Assembly: GCF_013074385.2 (NCBI RefSeq)
Contig: NZ_JABEYA020000006.1
Coordinates: forward strand, 149,926 to 213,925
Length of the DNA: 64,000 nt
Direction of reading: 5' to 3'
DNA from: Vibrio ostreicida
GTDB taxonomy: Bacteria > Pseudomonadota > Gammaproteobacteria > Enterobacterales > Vibrionaceae
The first letter of the stretch is position 1. Each line of letters begins with the position of its first letter. The notes beneath the pieces were generated by a model. The model ran no database searches, was not told the origin of the DNA, and saw only the letters and a program-made list of their open reading frames with translations. Below, piece by piece: positions 51,065 through 60,070 of the stretch. The position numbers and the translations under genes were made by a program.

Positions 51065-54000
51065 ATGTTTACAGAGTCAGAATTAGACGCTGCGCACCAT
51101 ATAATAAAAACAACCCGAAATATCAACCGAGTGCGTGATGAATTAATCGGCAAGTTTGATGATCGTGCCGGTAATATGATTTGGTTATTGCATCATGATC
51201 ACACAATAGATTTATCAAGGCGCCCCAAATTATGGAAATTAGCCTCTGGTGCGACGTCTTGTTACAATGCTCAAGAGGCTGTTAATATTTTACTTGAAAC
51301 GAGTAAAATAGTTGCCGAATTTGAAGAGTCTAAATCACAGGGCCAAAAGAGCTTATATTCAGGCCAATTCTCAGGCTGCTTCGTCACTGAGTTAAGTGAT
51401 GATCTTAACCTGTTTGTTGAACACTTGCCTGAGTTTGACCCTGCCATTGCTTCAGAAGTACGCTACGAGCTGGCGAAAAAAGGGCTGCAAAGTGCAAAAG
51501 ATTTCAAAGACGCCATATTAGACAAAAAAGTACAACAGCTTCTTAATGCTCGTTGCGATTGCAAAAATAGATTAGAAGCAATACTCGCTATCTGGCCTGA
51601 AGAAAAGGTTGCACTTGCTGTAAACGCGTTCGCTAGCCGCCCAAACGGTAAGTTGAGACATGCTGATTTCTTACAAGTGACCGCAAAATATGCGACGCCA
51701 TTGCAAATTGTGCATATGGCCTTCAACATCGACAGCAAGTCTTCGGTTAGAATAATAAGCTCAGTCATGAGGCAATACCCCCAAGATCTGGCCACGCATA
51801 TTCGCGATATTTACTCAACCAAAATCAATAGATCCCCTAATCTGGGTGCGGTTTCGGCTATCGGCTGGCTAATCCAGCATGAAGTGAAAAACAAGGGTGA
51901 AATTGGGCGAGAAATGGCTCGATTCTTTTTAAAGCACACCTCAACATGGTTCTTTTCAGAATTTCCTGAAACCTTCAATGTCTTACCTAACGATCTTCTT
52001 GAAGCCTATATATTAGACAAGTTGCCCTACAGCATAAAATTATTGAACCACTTGTGTACGGAAAAGCTAGCAAAAAAAACGGTGCAACACGTTATCGATG
52101 AAAATCGTTACTATTCCTCATTTAAACCAATGGACATGGCCGTCATCGGCAAACAGTATCCTGAGTTTTTGATAGAGGCGTTAGAAGACAAAAAGCACTC
52201 GCAGCTTGAAGTCCTCGTCAAAGCACTGTCCGCTTCTGACGATCCGAAAGCCATCCCAACACTGATTGAATGTATCGGTAATACGACCGAAAGTGTACGA
52301 GAAGCGGCACAAAAAGGACTTAAAAAACAAGGAGCGGCTGCCATTGGCTCGTTACTTAATGCGCTCGATTCACGTAAGAAGAATGTTCGTATTATCGCGA
52401 GCCATGTGCTGTCACAGCTGCCTGAGAAAGCGCGATCTGCTCCAGAAATTGCAGAAAAAGCAGCGGCAAGACTGAAAAAAGAAAAAGTCGACGAGGTGAT
52501 CGAATGTCTTGAATTATTAGCTGGCGTCCTACCTACAACCAAAAAAACAAACAATAAATCGGTAGAGCTCGCCGTTGTTGATGCAACGGATGCAGAATAC
52601 GCCACATTCCGCCAGCACTATGCAGCTTGGAACAATTCTCGCCGCCAACTATGGGATAGGTGGAAAGTTAAAGAGGATATGCGTCCATACGACGTCTTTG
52701 CCGATAATATGCAACAATCCCTTGGGGATCGCGCCACGGTTGTCACACTCCAGCGTTTAGCTGAAAAGGACGACGCATTACAAATTTATTATTATTTAGT
52801 TAATCGTATCGTTGCCCGCTCTGAAAAAAACGCAGTCAATGCCCATCTTGCTCTTGTGGATTGGTGTCGCAGGTGGAAAGAAGAAGAAAAAGAAAGGGAT
52901 CAACCACGGCTAGAATCTTTATACGAATTGTTTGAAGAGCAAATTAAGCTCTACTTGGAAACCTATGGGGAATACTTCATACACGCCATGGAAATTGCGC
53001 TATCTAATGGCAAACTGCCATGCCTAGATAAGCTTTGGGCTCATTATGACTCCCTTAACCGTGCCAATAAAGAGGCTGTGTTTGTTGCCTTTAGCCCTGT
53101 TGCTTCCGCTGCTTCTTTGCAACTGGCGTTGACCAACTTACCTGAGGTTGCGCTGACGCAGCTTATTTCACTACTGAGCTCAAATAAGGTAGGTACAAGA
53201 GTCAATGCTGCCACTGTGCTCAGACAGAACCCAAGTACTACGGCATTATCCGCATTAGAAGCCGCTTTCGATAAAGAAAAAAATGCCAAAGCAAAAGTCG
53301 CGCTGGCTAATGCAGCGTTTGCTGCTGCCAGCGTACAACAGTCATTGAGAGAACGACTCGCACCACGCCTACCGCTCACCGCCAGCGAACAAAGTGATAT
53401 TGATGCGTTACTCGGTCGTTATGCATGTCCTCTTCCTAAAAAAGTGACGTTAGAGGCACTTCCACGATTGCGGTGGACATCAGGCAAACCGCTGTCTGAC
53501 GATGCCATGCAATGGGTTATCGCGCGTCTTGAGCAACAAAATAATAAAAAACAAGACCGCTATTTAGCCGCACTGACTGCCCAATGGCAACCAGAGCAGT
53601 TCCAACCGTTGTACGAAGCTCTGAATAACTGTTTTGGCACAGATAAAGTCTCCCGTATTGGCTGGGTGTTATTTTCAGCAGAGCTGTTTGCTAATGATGA
53701 AACCTTTAACGAGTTTGGTCGCCATCTCGACGATGAAGTGCGAAGTGGAAGCTCCGCGGCTGCCTTTTACAAAGTCAGTATGATGGGACGCAAAGGCAGC
53801 ACTTTGACATTAAGCTGGCTGGATCATTGGACGCGTAAAGCGAAGAGCCAAAGCTTAAGACATCGCGCAATGGAGGCCCTTGATGATGCCGCCGCTCTTC
53901 GCAACATCAGCCGTAATGACATGGTTGATTTGCTTGCCACCGATCTTGGTTTTAATGCCAAAGGCCAGCAAGACTTTGCGTTTGGCGCTCGTAACTTGAC

Positions 54001-54862
54001 GCTCACCTTGCAAGCAAAGGGGGTGATTGCGTTAAGCCTTGACGGGAAAACATTGAAAAGTACGCCGAGCACACGTAAAGATGACGATGCCGATGAGCTG
54101 AAAGCGCGTCGCACCGAGCTGAGTGCTTATCGAAAACAGGTCAAACAAATCTTTACCAATGCTCAAGAACGTCTAGAGCAAGCCATGGTGACTGGGCGCA
54201 CATTCACTCAGGACTTCTTTGACAAAACGTGGGGAGGTAAAGCCATACTGACTTTCCTTGCTCGTCGTATTGTATGGTGTTTAACCATTGAAGACCGGCC
54301 TATATTTATACGTTTAGATGAAAAAAACCAGTTTGTTGATATTGACGGTAGGCCGGTTACTTGGCCTGAAGGCGCCTTACTCAGTGTGTTACACCCTCTA
54401 AAAAGCGGGCAGGACATTTGCACGGAGTGGCAAGGCGTGTTTGATAAGAACGAAATCGACGTTCCCTTTCCTCAACTATCACGCCCAGTGTTTACTGTGC
54501 CAACAGAAGAGACAGAGTTACGCCGTGTAACGCGCTATGAAAAAACAACGTTTCCACGTTTTCGGCCACAAATGGAACGCCGTGGCTGGGTCAACGGAAA
54601 AACGCTGGATGGATGTTATGTACATTGGTTATACAAATACTTTGCTGACTCTGATCTCACGGTTGCTGTGCACATAAATGGCGGTTTTGGGTTGGGTTTT
54701 ACCGGCTATGATGAGCCTCAGGAGATCGACAGCGTTGAATTTATGAAAGGACGACTTGGACGCGGTTTAGACGATGATCAGGAGCCGCTAAAACTGTCGG
54801 AAGTCGATGCGATTACGTACAGCGAAACCATCGCCGACCTAGAGTTTGTTTTGCAAAGCTAA
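51065..54862 (+). CDS. DUF4132/HEAT-repeat giant protein (MolR/YehI-like)
   Basis: 1265 aa from the ATG at 51065 with AGAGGGAG upstream. The middle has HEAT/PBS-type repeats (KAIPTLIECIGNTTESVREA, IGSLLNALDSRKKNVRIIAS, and again GTRVNAATVLRQNPSTTALS). The C-terminal about 450 residues (LPRLRWTSGKPLSDDAMQWV, ALDDAAALRNISRNDMVDLL, TYSETIADLEFVLQS) fit the DUF4132 domain of E. coli YehI/MolR-type proteins. It is cytoplasmic, and its biochemical function is unknown. It is AT-richer than the core genes and stands alone, with a weak hairpin behind it. Confidence 0.8.
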   Translation: MFTESELDAAHHIIKTTRNINRVRDELIGKFDDRAGNMIWLLHHDHTIDLSRRPKLWKLASGATSCYNAQEAVNILLETSKIVAEFEESKSQGQKSLYSGQFSGCFVTELSDDLNLFVEHLPEFDPAIASEVRYELAKKGLQSAKDFKDAILDKKVQQLLNARCDCKNRLEAILAIWPEEKVALAVNAFASRPNGKLRHADFLQVTAKYATPLQIVHMAFNIDSKSSVRIISSVMRQYPQDLATHIRDIYSTKINRSPNLGAVSAIGWLIQHEVKNKGEIGREMARFFLKHTSTWFFSEFPETFNVLPNDLLEAYILDKLPYSIKLLNHLCTEKLAKKTVQHVIDENRYYSSFKPMDMAVIGKQYPEFLIEALEDKKHSQLEVLVKALSASDDPKAIPTLIECIGNTTESVREAAQKGLKKQGAAAIGSLLNALDSRKKNVRIIASHVLSQLPEKARSAPEIAEKAAARLKKEKVDEVIECLELLAGVLPTTKKTNNKSVELAVVDATDAEYATFRQHYAAWNNSRRQLWDRWKVKEDMRPYDVFADNMQQSLGDRATVVTLQRLAEKDDALQIYYYLVNRIVARSEKNAVNAHLALVDWCRRWKEEEKERDQPRLESLYELFEEQIKLYLETYGEYFIHAMEIALSNGKLPCLDKLWAHYDSLNRANKEAVFVAFSPVASAASLQLALTNLPEVALTQLISLLSSNKVGTRVNAATVLRQNPSTTALSALEAAFDKEKNAKAKVALANAAFAAASVQQSLRERLAPRLPLTASEQSDIDALLGRYACPLPKKVTLEALPRLRWTSGKPLSDDAMQWVIARLEQQNNKKQDRYLAALTAQWQPEQFQPLYEALNNCFGTDKVSRIGWVLFSAELFANDETFNEFGRHLDDEVRSGSSAAAFYKVSMMGRKGSTLTLSWLDHWTRKAKSQSLRHRAMEALDDAAALRNISRNDMVDLLATDLGFNAKGQQDFAFGARNLTLTLQAKGVIALSLDGKTLKSTPSTRKDDDADELKARRTELSAYRKQVKQIFTNAQERLEQAMVTGRTFTQDFFDKTWGGKAILTFLARRIVWCLTIEDRPIFIRLDEKNQFVDIDGRPVTWPEGALLSVLHPLKSGQDICTEWQGVFDKNEIDVPFPQLSRPVFTVPTEETELRRVTRYEKTTFPRFRPQMERRGWVNGKTLDGCYVHWLYKYFADSDLTVAVHINGGFGLGFTGYDEPQEIDSVEFMKGRLGRGLDDDQEPLKLSEVDAITYSETIADLEFVLQS

Positions 54863-54877
54863 TATTCACACTAAAAA

Positions 54878-54906
54878 CGAGCCACTAAGACCCAGCGAGT
54901 GGCTCG
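54878..54906 (+). terminator. Hairpin after the DUF4132 gene
   Basis: Perfect 9-bp stem CGAGCCACT / AGTGGCTCG with an 11-base loop, followed by only a short ATTCT. It is a probable weak terminator. Confidence 0.55.
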
Positions 54907-55070
54907 ATTCTCAGACCAAGAATATAGGCCGAATGTAACTTTCTGATTATTTTGCGTAGATCTGTGGTGACATAACGCCCTGTTATGAACATGTACCAAA
55001 CATGATTAACCCCTCTGCGACTATATGAGAAAGAAAGAGCAACGAATAGCTATCGTTACGAAGCAAAGGG

Positions 55071-55126
55071 AAGCAAAGGTGCCTGTCCCCGTAAGTACCC
55101 CCTGTCCCCGTAAGGGTGCCAGCAGA
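55071..55126. repeat. GTGCCTGTCCC repeat copy 1
   Basis: AAGCAAAGGTGCCTGTCCC, then CCTGTCCCCGTAAG repeated, then GGGTGCC: an internally duplicated copy of the element at 56517-56610. Confidence 0.65.
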
Positions 55127-55262
55127 ATCGTCTGCAATTCTTGTCTCGGATAAATGAGAAAAGTTTTTGCCTCAGGAAAAGACGCTGAAGCAAGATGAGT
55201 TTGTTGAATTAAAGACAATATTTAACACAGCTTTTACATAACACTTTTGCTTTAAGTGATAC

Positions 55263-55275
55263 GTTATAACATAAC
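55263..55275. promoter_or_regulatory. Zur-like inverted repeat
   Basis: GTTAT-AAC-ATAAC resembles the centre of gammaproteobacterial Zur boxes (TGTTATA-TATAACA). Zinc control of the following zrgA gene would make sense, but the site is about 400 bp from its start codon. Confidence 0.4.
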
Positions 55276-55673
55276 TCTTGTTTTGATGATGTCCTGCTGA
55301 GCGTTATGACCTATTTACACCATGCAAAAATACAATACTCGAATACACTACATGGTATTGCCATCATGCGTTTATTGTGGGTGGGTTGTGTCTACGTTGA
55401 CCATCTCTATCACTTCGGTGTAACTAGGCAACATCGTTACCCACCTTATATATGTCTAAAATATGGCGTCAACCATAGTCATGTCGTCATGGAAAATGGA
55501 CCCCAAGGCGATGTTTTTTACGACAATCCAAAATACCATTGTTTAAAGAAACTGGTATTCGGTTACCTCGCTCGCTCACCACCTCTTCAACTAATTCAAT
55601 GAGTTAAAAGAAACACAAGTTGCTCTGGGCAATACAGCAACATTTATAAATCATCATGAATTAAGGTTTTACA

Positions 55674-56330
55674 ATGCACTCAATAAGAAAAATTGCCATA
55701 GTTGTTAGTTTAACATTCAGTACAGCGGCACTGGCAAATCAAGAGTTTCGTCAGCATGAAGCACACATGCATGGGCATGTTGAGTTGAATATTGCTCAAG
55801 AGGGTGATGAATTACTACTGGATATTCATGCCCCAAGCAGCGATTTATTGGGCTTTGAACACGCTCCGAACAACGATCAGCAGCATGACATTCTAGATAA
55901 AGCCTTAACTCGTCTGGGTAATGCTGACTCTCTGTTTACACTGACACCAAGTGCTGAATGCAAATTAGTGCGTCACATTGTGACTCACACTTTGGATGGA
56001 AAAGAAGACGAGAACAAGAGCTGTCAGGATGGTCAAGATGGTCAAGATGGTCAAGATGGTCAAGATGGTCAAGATGGTCAAGATGGTCAGGATTGTTATC
56101 ATGGGGACAGCGACAGCCACCAAAAACATCGTTATGGTCATGAGACTAAACACAGCGAGTTCTCTGTTACGTACCACTACCGATGTGACAATCCAAGTGA
56201 GCTCTCAGAGATTAGTACACAATGGTTTACTCACTTCCAGACAACAAAATACATTAGTGTGAATCTAATGAAAGACAAAGCTCAGAGCGTCACAGAGCTG
56301 GTTGCCAGTCACACTAAGATATATCTATAA
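55674..56330 (+). CDS. zrgA: ZrgA-type (DUF2796) periplasmic zinc protein with QDG repeat
   Basis: 218 aa. Signal peptide (about 1-21, ending AALA), then the family start FRQHEAHMHGHVELNIAQEG and LLGFEHAP, with His residues likely to bind zinc. The central variable region, His-rich in many homologues, here is seven QDG units plus QDC (about residues 118-141), then YHGDSDSHQKHRYGH. A C-terminal beta segment (FSVTYHYRCDN) completes the family pattern. ZrgA supports zinc uptake in vibrios together with an ABC transporter; that transporter is not next to it here, so it is an orphan. AAGG precedes the ATG. Confidence 0.88.
   Translation: MHSIRKIAIVVSLTFSTAALANQEFRQHEAHMHGHVELNIAQEGDELLLDIHAPSSDLLGFEHAPNNDQQHDILDKALTRLGNADSLFTLTPSAECKLVRHIVTHTLDGKEDENKSCQDGQDGQDGQDGQDGQDGQDGQDCYHGDSDSHQKHRYGHETKHSEFSVTYHYRCDNPSELSEISTQWFTHFQTTKYISVNLMKDKAQSVTELVASHTKIYL
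56025..56096 (+). repeat. Eight tandem 9-bp units encoding QDG in zrgA
   Basis: CAAGATGGT (first unit CAGGATGGT, last CAGGATTGT) is repeated without interruption from 56025 to 56096. The near-perfect identity of the central units suggests recent slippage; copy changes keep the reading frame. Confidence 0.95.
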
Positions 56331-56340
56331 AGTCCCTTTA

Positions 56341-56372
56341 GCCTGAAGGCTCTGTTCTTCAGGCTTATTATA
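56341..56372 (+). terminator. Probable zrgA terminator
   Basis: Stem GCCTGAAG / CTTCAGGC with an 8-base loop, followed by TTATTATA, 10 bp after the zrgA stop. Confidence 0.6.
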
Positions 56373-56516
56373 GAGGTCTATATCTAACGTAAACATCTGG
56401 CTATAAACGCGATACGCTCGACGCCAATCAGATTGGTTATCTCTTCCAGAAGTTCATTCTTCAGCCTGACTTAGGGATGATTTTAATGTCAATCGCGAGT
56501 CTCGGTTTGAAGCAAA

Positions 56517-56610
56517 GGTGCCTGTCCCTGCAAGAGTGACCGAATTACAAGACGAATTACAAGGACAGGAATTACAAAGGAATTACAAAGGAATTACAAG
56601 GACAGGCACC
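56517..56610. repeat. MITE/REP-like element with terminal GGTGCCTGTCC
   Basis: GGTGCCTGTCC at 56517-56527 is mirrored by GGACAGGCACC at 56600-56610. Between them GAATTACAA recurs about five times. The 19-bp left end AAGCAAAGGTGCCTGTCCC (56510-56528) is identical to 55071-55089, and GTGCCTGTCCC recurs at 60801-60811. This kind of sequence often accompanies REP-type or RAYT-mobilised elements. Confidence 0.7.
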
Positions 56611-57076
56611 TAAGTATCTCCTAAGTATTCTGCACCTCAGTAAGTTCTGTTGAGTGACCGGCAGCAAGGGGCAGATCACTACATTTCAGTCCTGAACCTT
56701 TGAGTTGTTGGCCGCATGGGTAACACACAGCGCTCGATCCATGATGTCTTAGATTGGTGATATCTGGGTTCGCAGCTGGCCTATTTATTGTTTGATATAG
56801 GAGACGTTCCGGCTGGTAGGGTTTCAGCAAAAGCCGTCACTGATATAAAAGGGGTCAATAGAGATGAAATGAGTAAAGCCGTTGAATGTTGCCTAAAATC
56901 CATGTTTTTTTGCTCTCCTAGCCTATCTTTGAAGCAAAGTGATAAAATTAACAATGCGACGGTTGATGAGTTTTGACGCGATGGTTTTTTAAAGGGGTTG
57001 ATTTAATGGGCTTAGTTAATGATTAATATCACCAATAGTGAATACTTGATAGTACTTGATCAATCAGGAGATTAAG

Positions 57077-57799
57077 GTGAGTTTAATTCCAAGAACGGAA
57101 AGAGCTGCATTTTCAATAAAGCCGCTGTCATATGGCAAATCGGCGTTGGGCGCACCCTTGCTCTATTTTCCCGCACAAATAAAAAGCGATTCTCGCGGGC
57201 TAATTTTAGCAGGTACACACGGCGATGAGACGGCTTCTATCACGGGTTTGTCTTGCGCGCTAAGAAGCTTGCAAGCGGCCGAATCGCGGCACGATGTGAT
57301 CCTGTCGATGAACCCAGATGGCAATCAGCTAGGCACTCGCGCCAACGCTAACCAAGTCGATTTAAATCGCGCCTTTCCAACTCAAAACTGGACTGGAAAC
57401 GGCACTGTATATCGCTGGAGTTCCCACACACCAGTAAGAGATGTAACAGTGAAAACGGGGCAAGCCGAACAGCTTGAACCTGAAGTGCAATCACTCATCA
57501 ACCTCATCGAACAGCGCAAACCTAAATTCGTCGTCTCTTTTCACGAACCACTCGCCATGGTCGATGATCCCACTCAATCTGAATTCGCCACTTGGTTAGG
57601 TAAGCAGTTCAACCTGCCACTTGTCGAAGACGTCGATTACGAAACCCCAGGCTCATTCGGAACTTGGTGCCAAGAAAGCAACCTGCCGTGTATTACCGTA
57701 GAACTACCGCCTGTTTCTGCTGACCTGACCATCGAGCAATATCTGGACGCGTTTGTGGCGGTGTTGAGGTGTGAGGGAATGAAGCGGACAGACATCTAA
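57077..57799 (+). CDS. mpaA: Murein peptide amidase A-like carboxypeptidase
   Basis: 240 aa from a GTG at 57077, 6 bases after AGGAG; the upstream in-frame TTG lies before this site. M14-type zinc carboxypeptidase motifs: zinc ligands in LAGTHGDETASI (HxxE) and the later His of VVSFHEPLAMV, substrate-binding NPDGNQLGTRANANQVDLNR, and the catalytic Glu in ITVELPPVS. MpaA cleaves the D-Glu/mDAP bond of murein tripeptide in the cytoplasm for peptidoglycan recycling. It lies isolated in the accessory region. Confidence 0.93.
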   Translation: MSLIPRTERAAFSIKPLSYGKSALGAPLLYFPAQIKSDSRGLILAGTHGDETASITGLSCALRSLQAAESRHDVILSMNPDGNQLGTRANANQVDLNRAFPTQNWTGNGTVYRWSSHTPVRDVTVKTGQAEQLEPEVQSLINLIEQRKPKFVVSFHEPLAMVDDPTQSEFATWLGKQFNLPLVEDVDYETPGSFGTWCQESNLPCITVELPPVSADLTIEQYLDAFVAVLRCEGMKRTDI

Positions 57800-57827
57800 G
57801 TCCTGTTGGTTAACCTAAATTAGAAGC

Positions 57828-58022
57828 TTGAAAATAGAATGGGTGCCAACCAGTGGCTATCGCAGTTTAGATGAAGCTTGGCAGAGCATCGTTGTATATC
57901 ATTAAATACTACAGCCAAATCAGGCCTCACCAGTACAACGGTGGCCTGACTCCGAATGAGTCGGAAAGACTTTACGGGGAAACTTACAAAACTGTGGCCA
58001 ATTTTAGTGGTCAACTACAAAA
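57828..58022 (+). pseudogene. IS3-family transposase C-terminal remnant (frameshifted)
   Basis: The frames give LKIEWVPTSGYRSLDEAWQS and then, after a one-base shift near 57900, IIKYYSQIRPHQYNGGLTPN and ERLYGETYKTVAN. This is the end of an IS3-family OrfB (integrase core, final Glu region) with the start missing and a frameshift. It is non-functional. Confidence 0.85.
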
Positions 58023-58027
58023 AATAG

Positions 58028-58190
58028 CTTTAAAAGTGAGAAGCCGCTTAGAGATAAGCTTGTCGGCTATATCCAGCCTTTTTATAACCGTAATAGACTG
58101 CACTCAAGTCTTGGATATCGCAGCCCGCATGAATATGAAGTCATGATGGGTTAAAGAAAATAGGGTGTCCATTTTATCGGGTGAAGATCA
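58028..58190 (+). pseudogene. Second, different IS3-family transposase remnant
   Basis: The frame EKPLRDKLVGYIQPFYNRNR followed by LHSSLGYRSPHEYE is the C-terminus of another IS3-group OrfB. The stretch GGTGTCCATTTTATCGGGTG (about 58163-58182) resembles the right end of such an element. Two different IS remnants joined end to end indicate repeated insertion and deletion here. Confidence 0.8.
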
Positions 58191-58199
58191 ATTTTTACT

Positions 58200-58275
58200 A
58201 TGCGTCAGGTTTTGCGGTTAAGTTGGTATGCGGGGGCTTCGGTATTGCGTGCCTCACACCTTAACAAGGCGTTGA
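58200..58275 (+). repeat. Partial attC site (3' half) before a cassette gene
   Basis: GGTTTTGCGGTTAAGTTGGT, GGGGCTTCGGTATTGCG and CCTCACACCTTAACAAGGCG form the 3' half of a Vibrio-type attC; the closing CTCAC-CCTTAACAAGGC is shared with the site at 50233-50346. The 5' half was lost next to the IS3 remnant. Confidence 0.5.
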
Positions 58276-58298
58276 CTGCTTCAAAGAAGGATTTTAGT

Positions 58299-58901
58299 AT
58301 GCAAGATGAGAAATGGCTTTCAGTTACGGAGCTTAAAGGTAAAACAGTCACATTAATTCCACTGCAGTTCGAGCATGCATCAGCTTTGGTTGAAGCCGCT
58401 TCTGATGGTGAACTTTGGAATTTATGGTATACAAAAATCCCAACTGAAGAGACTGTAAACGGTTATATTGAATTGGCTTTAAGCGAACAAGATGCTGGAC
58501 GTTCTTTGGCTTTTTCTGTTATTGATAATGAAACTCAAACCATAATTGGTACAACTCGTTTATGTCACGCCGATTGTGAAAATAAACGGGTAGAAATCGG
58601 TTATACGTGGTATGCGAAAAGCGCCCAGAGAACATCAGTAAATACTGAATGTAAGTTCCTTCTTCTTTCCCATGCATTTGAAAACCTCTCAACAATTGCA
58701 GTTGAGTTTAGAACTCATTGGCATAATCATGCTTCACGTAATGCAATAGCTCGTTTAGGCGCAAAGCAGGACGGTGTAATTAGAAATCACCAACAAATGG
58801 CTGATGGTAGCTATCGAGATACCGTCGTATTTTCGATAATTAATAGTGAGTGGTTGGCCGTAAAAGCTAGTTTGTCATTCAAATTGGAAAGACGTAGCTA
58901 A
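58299..58901 (+). CDS. GNAT-family acetyltransferase (RimJ/RimL type), cassette gene
   Basis: 200 aa from the ATG at 58299, preceded by AAGGA at 7 bases. It starts in a typical way for this group (LKGKTVTLIPLQFEHASALV) and carries the acetyl-CoA-binding and helix-pair regions (RVEIGYTWYAKSAQRTSVNT, SRNAIARLGAKQDGVIRNHQ). RimJ/L-like enzymes acetylate protein N-termini or small amines; the substrate is unknown. It lies between a partial attC and a likely attC starting at its stop codon. Confidence 0.88.
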   Translation: MQDEKWLSVTELKGKTVTLIPLQFEHASALVEAASDGELWNLWYTKIPTEETVNGYIELALSEQDAGRSLAFSVIDNETQTIIGTTRLCHADCENKRVEIGYTWYAKSAQRTSVNTECKFLLLSHAFENLSTIAVEFRTHWHNHASRNAIARLGAKQDGVIRNHQQMADGSYRDTVVFSIINSEWLAVKASLSFKLERRS

Positions 58902-59022
58902 CAAGTGCATCAACACGATTTGCTACACTCGGCATCCCAGATTGTCGGGTGTTTATCATTTTAAGGCATGAATATTAAGTACAATCGCATAGTAGTAAAC
59001 GTGTTATGTATGCGTTATATTT
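58900..59022 (+). repeat. Probable attC site
   Basis: It begins GCTAACAAGTGC at the stop codon of the acetyltransferase gene, contains the inverted pair CACTCGGCATCCC/GGGTGTTTATC-like arms, and closes with GTATGCGTTATA. Start (TAACAA) and end (GCGTTA) match the attC end sites. Confidence 0.5.
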
Positions 59023-59042
59023 CATTCAATATCGAGGGAACG

Positions 59043-59813
59043 ATGCAAGATAAAAGAGTCAAAGATGTATATCGCTCTTACTTTCAATTTAATAATGAGC
59101 GAACTCTTTCCACAGATTTAGAAAGTGAGCTTTTTTCGTCTGCGTTTGAAGGATGCTCAGTTTTTATAGATAAAACACGTAAGTATGATAATCAGATAAA
59201 CATCCATGGTGCTTGTACGGCAGGAGACTTAGAGAGCCACTTGAATTTGTATAAGAATGGCTTTCCTCCAGAAATTTCTATCGAACCGCAGGCAATAGCT
59301 AATGAGCTGAAGGCATGGTTATCAAACCGTGAGTTCGTCCCAGCTTATGAGCATGAGTTTCTCGAACTAAAGGCGGTAAACTACGTACCTCTTGAAGAAG
59401 TATCTGACGAAGTAACAGTAGAACGATGGACACATGAGAATGTCGATGCGTTTCTAACCTTACTCAAAACGTCAGGTTTAGAGTGTTCGGATGAACTCTG
59501 GCAGAAGAAGCGCTCACTTTATTGCACTGATACGTTTCGCTGCTATGTCGCAAAAATAAATGGTGAGCCGTGTGCTTGGGCAACGAGCTTTATTGAGAAT
59601 GAATTTGCAATATTAGCCAATGCGTATACACAAGAGAGTTATCGTTCAAATGGGTGTCAAACTGCTTTGCTGCGAGCTCGAATCTCAGATGCAATGTCTT
59701 TAGGTGTACAGGTGATTTTGACTGATGTAATGCCAAGCAGTACCAGTAGTAAGAATTGTAAATCAGTTGGTTTCTGTGGTGTTGGTGTGCGAAGTGTATG
59801 GTGCAAAGATTAG
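59043..59813 (+). CDS. GNAT-family acetyltransferase with N-terminal extension, cassette gene
   Basis: 256 aa from the ATG at 59043 (GAGGGA upstream). The C-terminal about 130 residues form a GNAT domain: CYVAKINGEPCAWATSFI, then ILANAYTQESYRSNGCQTAL, where the usual RGxGxA loop is RSNGCQT, then a helix and LTDVMPSSTSSKNCKSVGF. The N-terminal about 120 residues are not recognised. It sits between two attC-like sequences. Confidence 0.85.
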   Translation: MQDKRVKDVYRSYFQFNNERTLSTDLESELFSSAFEGCSVFIDKTRKYDNQINIHGACTAGDLESHLNLYKNGFPPEISIEPQAIANELKAWLSNREFVPAYEHEFLELKAVNYVPLEEVSDEVTVERWTHENVDAFLTLLKTSGLECSDELWQKKRSLYCTDTFRCYVAKINGEPCAWATSFIENEFAILANAYTQESYRSNGCQTALLRARISDAMSLGVQVILTDVMPSSTSSKNCKSVGFCGVGVRSVWCKD

Positions 59814-59814
59814 A

Positions 59815-59928
59815 AATATAACAAGAGACTATGGTGTTAATAGCTAATTTTTGGCGCTATCTTTATCCCACATGACGCCGTCTCTGAGCATCGAATTTAA
59901 AGTCACAAGCCTCTTTTTCTTGTTATTG
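59815..59928 (+). repeat. Possible attC site
   Basis: ATAACAAGAGAC right behind the stop codon is matched about 100 bp later by CTCTTTTTCTTGTTAT, giving complementary ends TAACAAG/CTTGTTA as in attC. The right end merges with an IS110 remnant, so the exact end is uncertain. Confidence 0.4.
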
Positions 59929-60070
59929 GTGCAACGCCAATGAGAGAAGAAGCGTGTTTATTAGCAATAAAGCCCAATTCGGGCACATGGCTAATTAAGG
60001 AGGCCGCAAGGAATTTGCCATTTAAGAGTGATTCCTTGCGCTTGGCGGTTTCGCTTAATTCAAGTATAGC
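59903..60070 (-). pseudogene. IS110-family transposase C-terminal fragment
   Basis: On the minus strand the frame reads AASLISHVPELGFIANKHAS then SLIGVAPITRKRG, matching the C-terminal transposase_20 region of IS110 elements (ATLLAELPELG, ALVGVAPxxR). The N-terminal catalytic part is missing. It is a remnant. Confidence 0.75.

Larger units (their letters stand above)
54907..55673. other. Region with repeat copies and Zur-like site before zrgA
   Basis: About 770 bp. It holds a copy of the GTGCCTGTCCC repeat (55071-55126) and, at 55263-55275, GTTAT-AAC-ATAAC, which resembles the core of a Zur box. A 98-codon frame (55306-55602) lacks a ribosome site and has unlikely composition, so I do not call it a gene. 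Confidence 0.5.
56331..57076. other. 746-bp gap with MITE-like repeat element
   Basis: It contains the zrgA hairpin, the 94-bp inverted-repeat element at 56517-56610, and otherwise only short frames without ribosome sites. The end provides AGGAG for mpaA. Confidence 0.5.

Noticed and set aside
55306..55602. 98-codon open frame between the Zur-like site and zrgA.
   Set aside because: No ribosome binding site, unusual His/Tyr/Cys-rich composition and no motif; more likely leader or decayed DNA.
56025..56096. Possible CRISPR-like array (regular short repeats).
   Set aside because: The 9-bp units are contiguous, without spacers, and in frame within zrgA; no cas genes are present.
56621..56830. 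69-codon minus-strand frame with two Cys (YPCGQQL).
   Set aside because: No ribosome site and no recognisable family; cannot be separated from chance in this gap.
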